Of a stretch of 34,427 nt of DNA, positions 31,110 to 34,427 are shown in pieces (position 1 is the first letter of the stretch; each line of letters begins with the position of its first letter). Source of the DNA: an uncultured Bacteroidota bacterium (GTDB lineage: Bacteria; Bacteroidota; Bacteroidia; Flavobacteriales; Flavobacteriaceae). Both the position numbers and the translations under genes were made by a program. Below the pieces are notes generated by a model. That model saw nothing but the letters and a program-made list of their open reading frames with translations, was not told the DNA's origin and made no database searches. The stretch is from positions 1 through 34,427 of the forward strand of contig CABYPD010000015.1 of the NCBI GenBank assembly GCA_902520835.1, given 5' to 3'.

Positions 31110-31622
31110 ATGAAAAAGTTATTATATACAATTGTGGGATTATTTTTAATCTCAGCATGTCAAACTGCTCCTTGTGAGTGTGAAAAAGAAAGTAATGGGT
31201 TTGGTCCATTTGAAGGGCAATCTGTTTTTATTGGTTCCCAAGAAACTGTTGATGTTTTTAATGCTATTGATTCAGCTTGGGCTTCAAGAGATTATGAAAC
31301 TCTAAAATCTTTAATTAATGATGGAGGAAACTTTACATTTGAAGATGGCACTAAAGTTTCAACAGGTCAAGAATTTGTAGACTTCATTGAAAAAGAATAC
31401 CAAGAAACTATAGCTGACGGTGGAGAATGGGGATGGAATACAGATTATGCCTTTGCTGCATATCCAGCTGGATCCGATGACCCTGAAGCTTGGAACCAAG
31501 CCGGTCAATGGGTAAATGCACAATTTACTTCTCCAAATGGTGTTTACATTGAATGGTATCATATTGCAGATGGTAAACTACATAACTGGTATCAAACTAA
31601 AGCAGCTTTACCACAAGAATAA
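31110..31622 (+). CDS. NTF2-like lipoprotein F
   Basis: The 170-aa lipoprotein has lipobox ISAC (Cys16) followed by QTAPCECEKES. The NTF2/SnoaL-like domain has helix VDVFNAIDSAWASRDYETLK, then FTFEDGTKVSTGQEFVDFI, a central sheet, and the end YIEWYHIADGKLHNWYQT. It is of the same general type as the cluster at 4.6-7.0 kb but diverged. It has its own TAnnTTTG promoter and is followed by a strong terminator, so it is a single-gene transcription unit. The function is unknown. Confidence 0.75.
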   Translation: MKKLLYTIVGLFLISACQTAPCECEKESNGFGPFEGQSVFIGSQETVDVFNAIDSAWASRDYETLKSLINDGGNFTFEDGTKVSTGQEFVDFIEKEYQETIADGGEWGWNTDYAFAAYPAGSDDPEAWNQAGQWVNAQFTSPNGVYIEWYHIADGKLHNWYQTKAALPQE

Positions 31623-31640
31623 TATTATTTATTAAAGACT

Positions 31641-31670
31641 AAAAGCTCATAGAAATATGAGCTTTTTTTT
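31641..31670 (+). terminator. Intrinsic terminator after the NTF2-like lipoprotein F gene
   Basis: AAAAGCTCAT (31641-31650) pairs with ATGAGCTTTT (31657-31666) around the loop AGAAAT, and the right arm runs into a U-tract. The next gene's ATG lies only 5 bases downstream. Confidence 0.9.
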
Positions 31671-31674
31671 TAAA

Positions 31675-32334
31675 ATGAATTTTAAATCTCTATTAAAAGA
31701 AAGTGATATTTATCCACTTTTTGGTGACTTGCTGAAAGGGCAACCATATGTTTTTGATTTTTCATCAAAAAACCCTAAAACTCTTGAATATAATTTAAAT
31801 GATTTTCAGGTATTCAACGAAGATATTTTTAATGAATTAAAACATTCAGGAAAAAAATGGGGGATTGGAAAATATTTAGAAGAAAGAAAAAATATTTTAA
31901 GAGGCTCCATTAACATAATTAATGAAAAAAGAATTTATCATCTTGGATTGGACATTATTGTTCCCTATAACTCAGTAGTATTTTGCCCTTTAAAAGGTAC
32001 CGTTTACAATCTTGGTAAGGAAACTCAAAAAGGAAATTATGGTGGTTATTTAGTACTGAAGCATCAAGTTAATAATCAAACATTTTATTCATTGTATGGG
32101 CATCTTAAAACACCTCATAAAGTACAATTAGGACAAAAATTAGTAGCAGGACAAGAGCTAGGTAGAATAGGGAAAGAAAGTGATAGCGGTGGATGGTTTT
32201 GTCATCTACATTTACAAATTATAACCCAAAAAGCCATGAATGAAGGATATTCAGAGTGGGGGTATATTTCAAAGAAACTTCTCTCAAAAGTTGGAGAGTA
32301 TTTTCCTGATCCTAATCTTCTATTTAAATGGTAA
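31675..32334 (+). CDS. M23 family peptidase (LytM-like), no signal peptide
   Basis: From ATG 31675 the 219-aa protein has the zinc motif HLGLD (His89, Asp93) and HLHL (His177, His179), plus YGHL (His143), the usual M23 active-site set. GGYLVLKHQ and LGRIGKES support the fold. An ATG at 31657 lies in the terminator hairpin and would add six residues of low quality. There is no visible signal peptide, so export would need another route, or the enzyme acts inside. M23 enzymes cut peptidoglycan cross-bridges or other peptides. Confidence 0.85.
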   Translation: MNFKSLLKESDIYPLFGDLLKGQPYVFDFSSKNPKTLEYNLNDFQVFNEDIFNELKHSGKKWGIGKYLEERKNILRGSINIINEKRIYHLGLDIIVPYNSVVFCPLKGTVYNLGKETQKGNYGGYLVLKHQVNNQTFYSLYGHLKTPHKVQLGQKLVAGQELGRIGKESDSGGWFCHLHLQIITQKAMNEGYSEWGYISKKLLSKVGEYFPDPNLLFKW

Positions 32335-32387
32335 TTTTTTATTAAAGATTGAAGGAAAATGGGCTTGAAAAAGAGTTCTAAGATTTT

Positions 32388-34427
32388 TTATTCTTTACTC
32401 TGCTTTAATAATTCAAGTTCTTTTTTAAGTTTTTCTATTTCAATATTCAATTCTTGAATTGATTTAATTAAAGGCATTATAATTTGTTTATAATCCATTC
32501 CTAAAAACCCTTCATTATCTTCAGAAACTATAGTATTTTCTGGGTCAGATTCTTTCAATATTTTATCAACTTCCTGAGCTATCAAACCGTACTCATATCT
32601 AGTCTCATTATTTTCTTCCTCTCCTTTATACTGACTTTTACTAATTTTTAAATATGAGACAGGATTTAATTTATTAATAAACTGTAGACCCAGGTTAACT
32701 GGCTTTATAAAATCCTTAAGTCTCATGTCAGATGAGTTTATTGTAGCATTAGCATATAAAACAGCAGCACCATCTTGCGCGGCATATACTCTTGTCACGT
32801 CAGCATTACCGATTACAGCATAGTTGTCACCCTGTCCTGTAGCTCCCTTACCAATGACTATCTGGTTAGAAGCGTTGTTAGCACTAGGATCTGCCTGATA
32901 ACCTATAATAGTATTATTTGACCCAGTTGTAATAACATCACCTGCTTCATATCCCATAGCTGTGTTATATTGGCCAGTAGTGTTACTACGTAACACATAT
33001 AATCCTGAACCTGTATTACGACTGCCTGTTGTATTTGAACTTAAAGCTTCCCATCCCAAGGCTGTGTTATTTTCGCCTGTAGTGTTTGATTTCATAGCCT
33101 CATTTCCCACAGCTGTGTTAAGATGACCTGTTGTGTTACTATTTAAAGCATACATTCCTACAGCTGTGTTACTTGAACCTGAAGTGTTTGAACCCAATGC
33201 ATTATAACCTATAGCTACGATTTTATCTCCTGTTGTAATGGCATCTAAAGCAGTGGTTCCAACAGCTACATTGTATTGTGCGCTATTTGTCGTTGATGAA
33301 GGATCATTTCCTAAATACACTGAATTATCCTCAACTAATGCATCGCTTAATCCATTAATATTAGATGCACCACCACCGCTAATATTATTTATTTGAGTTT
33401 GAATATTTGATGATACCCCGTCCAAATAATTTATTTCTGTAGTTGTCGCTGTAACACCGTCTAGTAGATTTAATTCTGCAGCAGTAGAGCTAACTGCCGT
33501 TCCTCCAAGATTTAGTCCACCAGCGTAAACTGTAGCACCTGCATCTTGTGCTGCATAAACTCTTGTCACGTCAGCATTACCAATTACAGCATAGTTGTCA
33601 CCCTGTCCTGTAGCTCCCTTACCAATAACTATCTGGTTAGAAGCGTTGTTCGCACTAGGATCCGCACCATAACCTATAATAGTATTATTTGACCCAGTTG
33701 TAATAACATCACCTGCTTCATATCCCATACCTGTATTATATTCGCCAGAAGTATTATTATTTAACGCATATACTCCCGCTGCTGTATTTCGACTACCTGT
33801 TGTATTAAAATTCAAAGCGCTAGTCCCTAAAGCTGTGTTGTAACCACCTGTTGTATTTGTTTTTAATGCTTGATGACCTACAGCTGTGTTTGTTATACCT
33901 GTGATATTGGCATCTAGAGCCAACCGTCCCACAGCTGTGTTATAACTACCTTCAGTATTTGCACTCAATGCATCAAAACCTACAGCTGTGTTATAGTCAC
34001 CTGTTGTAATAACATCCAAGGTTCTAGTTCCAACAGCTACATTATATTGTGCATTACTAGTTGTTGATGAAGGATCATTTCCTACGTAGAGAGAATTATC
34101 CTCTGTCAACACATCCGTTAAATCATTCAAAGATGTTGCTGTTTGTGTATATGTTGATAAATCTGATACTGGTATTGTCTTCATTGTACCACCATCATTT
34201 ATAATAATTCCATCAGAATTGGCTACTGTGATTGAACTTCCAACCGATGTTCCTCCGTCTAATAGATTTAATTCTGCAGCAGTAGAGCTAACTGCGGTTC
34301 CTCCAAGATTTAGTCCTTCAGCGTAAACTGTAGCACCTGCATCTTGTGCCATATAAACCCTTGTTACATCAGCATTTCCAATTACAGCATAGTTGTCACC
34401 CTGTCCTGTAGCTCCCTTACCAATGAC
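32388..34427 (-). CDS. YadA-head-like repeat protein with C-terminal peptidase S74 chaperone (partial)
   Basis: The frame stays open to the right edge, so the N-terminus is off-window. A Met at 34352 lies inside a repeat where the other copy has Ala, so it is not the start. The visible part has two blocks of 17-residue repeats of the type NTAVGMYALNSNTTG, each followed by a GDNYAVIGNADVTRVY module and TAAELNLLDG segments. The C-terminal S74 domain (about 32388-32735) contains SSDMRLKDFI, YEYGLIAQEV and LGMDYKQIIMPLIKSIQELN, ending in a coiled coil. S74 domains fold trimeric fibres and then cleave themselves at the Ser. Likely a surface fibre/adhesin. No YadA anchor or phage genes are seen. 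Confidence 0.85.
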   Translation of the reverse strand, partial: VIGKGATGQGDNYAVIGNADVTRVYMAQDAGATVYAEGLNLGGTAVSSTAAELNLLDGGTSVGSSITVANSDGIIINDGGTMKTIPVSDLSTYTQTATSLNDLTDVLTEDNSLYVGNDPSSTTSNAQYNVAVGTRTLDVITTGDYNTAVGFDALSANTEGSYNTAVGRLALDANITGITNTAVGHQALKTNTTGGYNTALGTSALNFNTTGSRNTAAGVYALNNNTSGEYNTGMGYEAGDVITTGSNNTIIGYGADPSANNASNQIVIGKGATGQGDNYAVIGNADVTRVYAAQDAGATVYAGGLNLGGTAVSSTAAELNLLDGVTATTTEINYLDGVSSNIQTQINNISGGGASNINGLSDALVEDNSVYLGNDPSSTTNSAQYNVAVGTTALDAITTGDKIVAIGYNALGSNTSGSSNTAVGMYALNSNTTGHLNTAVGNEAMKSNTTGENNTALGWEALSSNTTGSRNTGSGLYVLRSNTTGQYNTAMGYEAGDVITTGSNNTIIGYQADPSANNASNQIVIGKGATGQGDNYAVIGNADVTRVYAAQDGAAVLYANATINSSDMRLKDFIKPVNLGLQFINKLNPVSYLKISKSQYKGEEENNETRYEYGLIAQEVDKILKESDPENTIVSEDNEGFLGMDYKQIIMPLIKSIQELNIEIEKLKKELELLKQSKE
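32898..33272 (-). repeat. Block 2 of 17-residue (51-base) YadA-head-like repeats
   Basis: About seven tandem units of the form NTAxGxxALxSNTTGxx lie between VAVGTTALDAI and NTIIGYQADP. Asn, Thr and Gly dominate, as expected of left-handed beta-roll trimer heads. The units are coding and in frame throughout. Confidence 0.85.
33456..33632 (-). repeat. Module repeated about every 0.8 kb (internal copy)
   Basis: This module (IVIGKGATGQ...AELNLLDG) recurs at 34254-34427 with almost identical DNA, and its first part recurs at about 32765-32865. A 44-base identical run starts at 32812, 33583 and 34381, giving spacings of 771 and 798 bases. Long near-identical repeats inside a gene are hot spots for recombination and for assembly collapse. 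Confidence 0.85.
33669..34043 (-). repeat. Block 1 of 17-residue (51-base) YadA-head-like repeats
   Basis: A second set of about seven units (VAVGTRTLDVI ... NTIIGYGADP) has the same plan as the block at 32898-33272 but diverged unit sequences. It is preceded by a spacer containing EDNSLYVGNDPSSTTSNAQY, whose counterpart in the other block is EDNSVYLGNDPSSTTNSAQY. Confidence 0.85.

Noticed and set aside
32898-34043. Regular 51-base repeats considered as a CRISPR array
   Set aside because: The repeats are continuous, in frame, coding and diverged, with no spacers; they encode a beta-roll protein.
34350-34352. Met at 34352 as start of the repeat protein
   Set aside because: The frame continues to the window edge, and the other repeat copy has Ala at this position, so it is internal.
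32388-34427. Prophage tail-fibre region
   Set aside because: S74 and TAAELNLLDG segments are seen in phage fibres, but no phage structural, integrase or lysis genes are visible in the window; the right flank is unseen, so this is not excluded.

Overview
The window is a strongly AT-rich chromosomal segment (by eye about 30% G+C) that looks like a marine Flavobacteriia/Bacteroidota genome. The evidence is the gliding lipoprotein gene gldH in its usual ricT-gldH-pbp1A setting, many MKK-type lipoproteins and Sec signal peptides ending in SQ, near-absence of Shine-Dalgarno sequences, and repeated copies of the Bacteroidota -7 promoter element TAnnTTTG in front of genes. About 50 genes are packed tightly. 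No gene-free stretch exceeds about 110 bases, and there is no CRISPR array, IS element or recognisable prophage.

Layout. 1-3.6 kb: tail of an upstream gene, a DUF2141 protein, a GH18 glycosidase lipoprotein, an unknown lipoprotein, an MscS channel and two small membrane proteins. 3.7-7.0 kb: a secreted alpha/beta hydrolase, a bidirectional terminator, then four NTF2-like (SnoaL-like) lipoprotein genes in tandem on the minus strand, one fused to an ABM-like domain. 7.1-9.5 kb: minus-strand operon of DUF2892, DoxX-like, an ADP-ribosylglycohydrolase lipoprotein and DUF4396. 9.5-13.7 kb: DUF4920, a 46-aa small ORF, DUF2059, the operon purU-FkbM methyltransferase-menG, and a scramblase-like protein. 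13.7-18.2 kb: a second esterase with a tandem-NTF2 protein, a VOC protein, tRNA-Ala(GGC) overlapping the end of a GH33 sialidase gene, a 58-aa membrane protein, and a PD-(D/E)XK nuclease. 18.2-19.9 kb: two homologous micro-lipoproteins plus an outer-membrane barrel, a SQAD-repeat protein resembling the knotted DUF6150/'septoil knot' family, and a Cys-rich mini-protein. 19.9-27.7 kb: housekeeping genes (PqqB-like MBL, acyl-CoA thioesterase, HU/SPOR protein, trpS, plsC, recA, trhO, ricT, gldH). 27.7-32.3 kb: penicillin-binding protein 1A split by a one-base frameshift, an HGSNAT-like acyltransferase, a further NTF2 lipoprotein and an M23 peptidase. 32.4 kb-end: the C-terminal part of a large repeat protein with YadA-head-like repeats and a peptidase S74 intramolecular chaperone. 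It runs off the window.

Themes. Much of the gene content is envelope-directed: lipoproteins, murein synthesis and hydrolysis, glycosidases, adhesin. The most notable signals are (i) TAnnTTTG promoters placed so close to the start codon that several mRNAs should be leaderless, (ii) the SQAD-repeat protein, (iii) the micro-lipoprotein/barrel cassette, (iv) a local expansion of NTF2-like exported proteins, (v) the frameshift in pbp1A, (vi) a sialidase stop codon inside a tRNA gene, and (vii) near-identical repeats of about 0.8 kb in the S74 protein. Names come from motif recognition without database searches; coordinates were worked out from the sequence.
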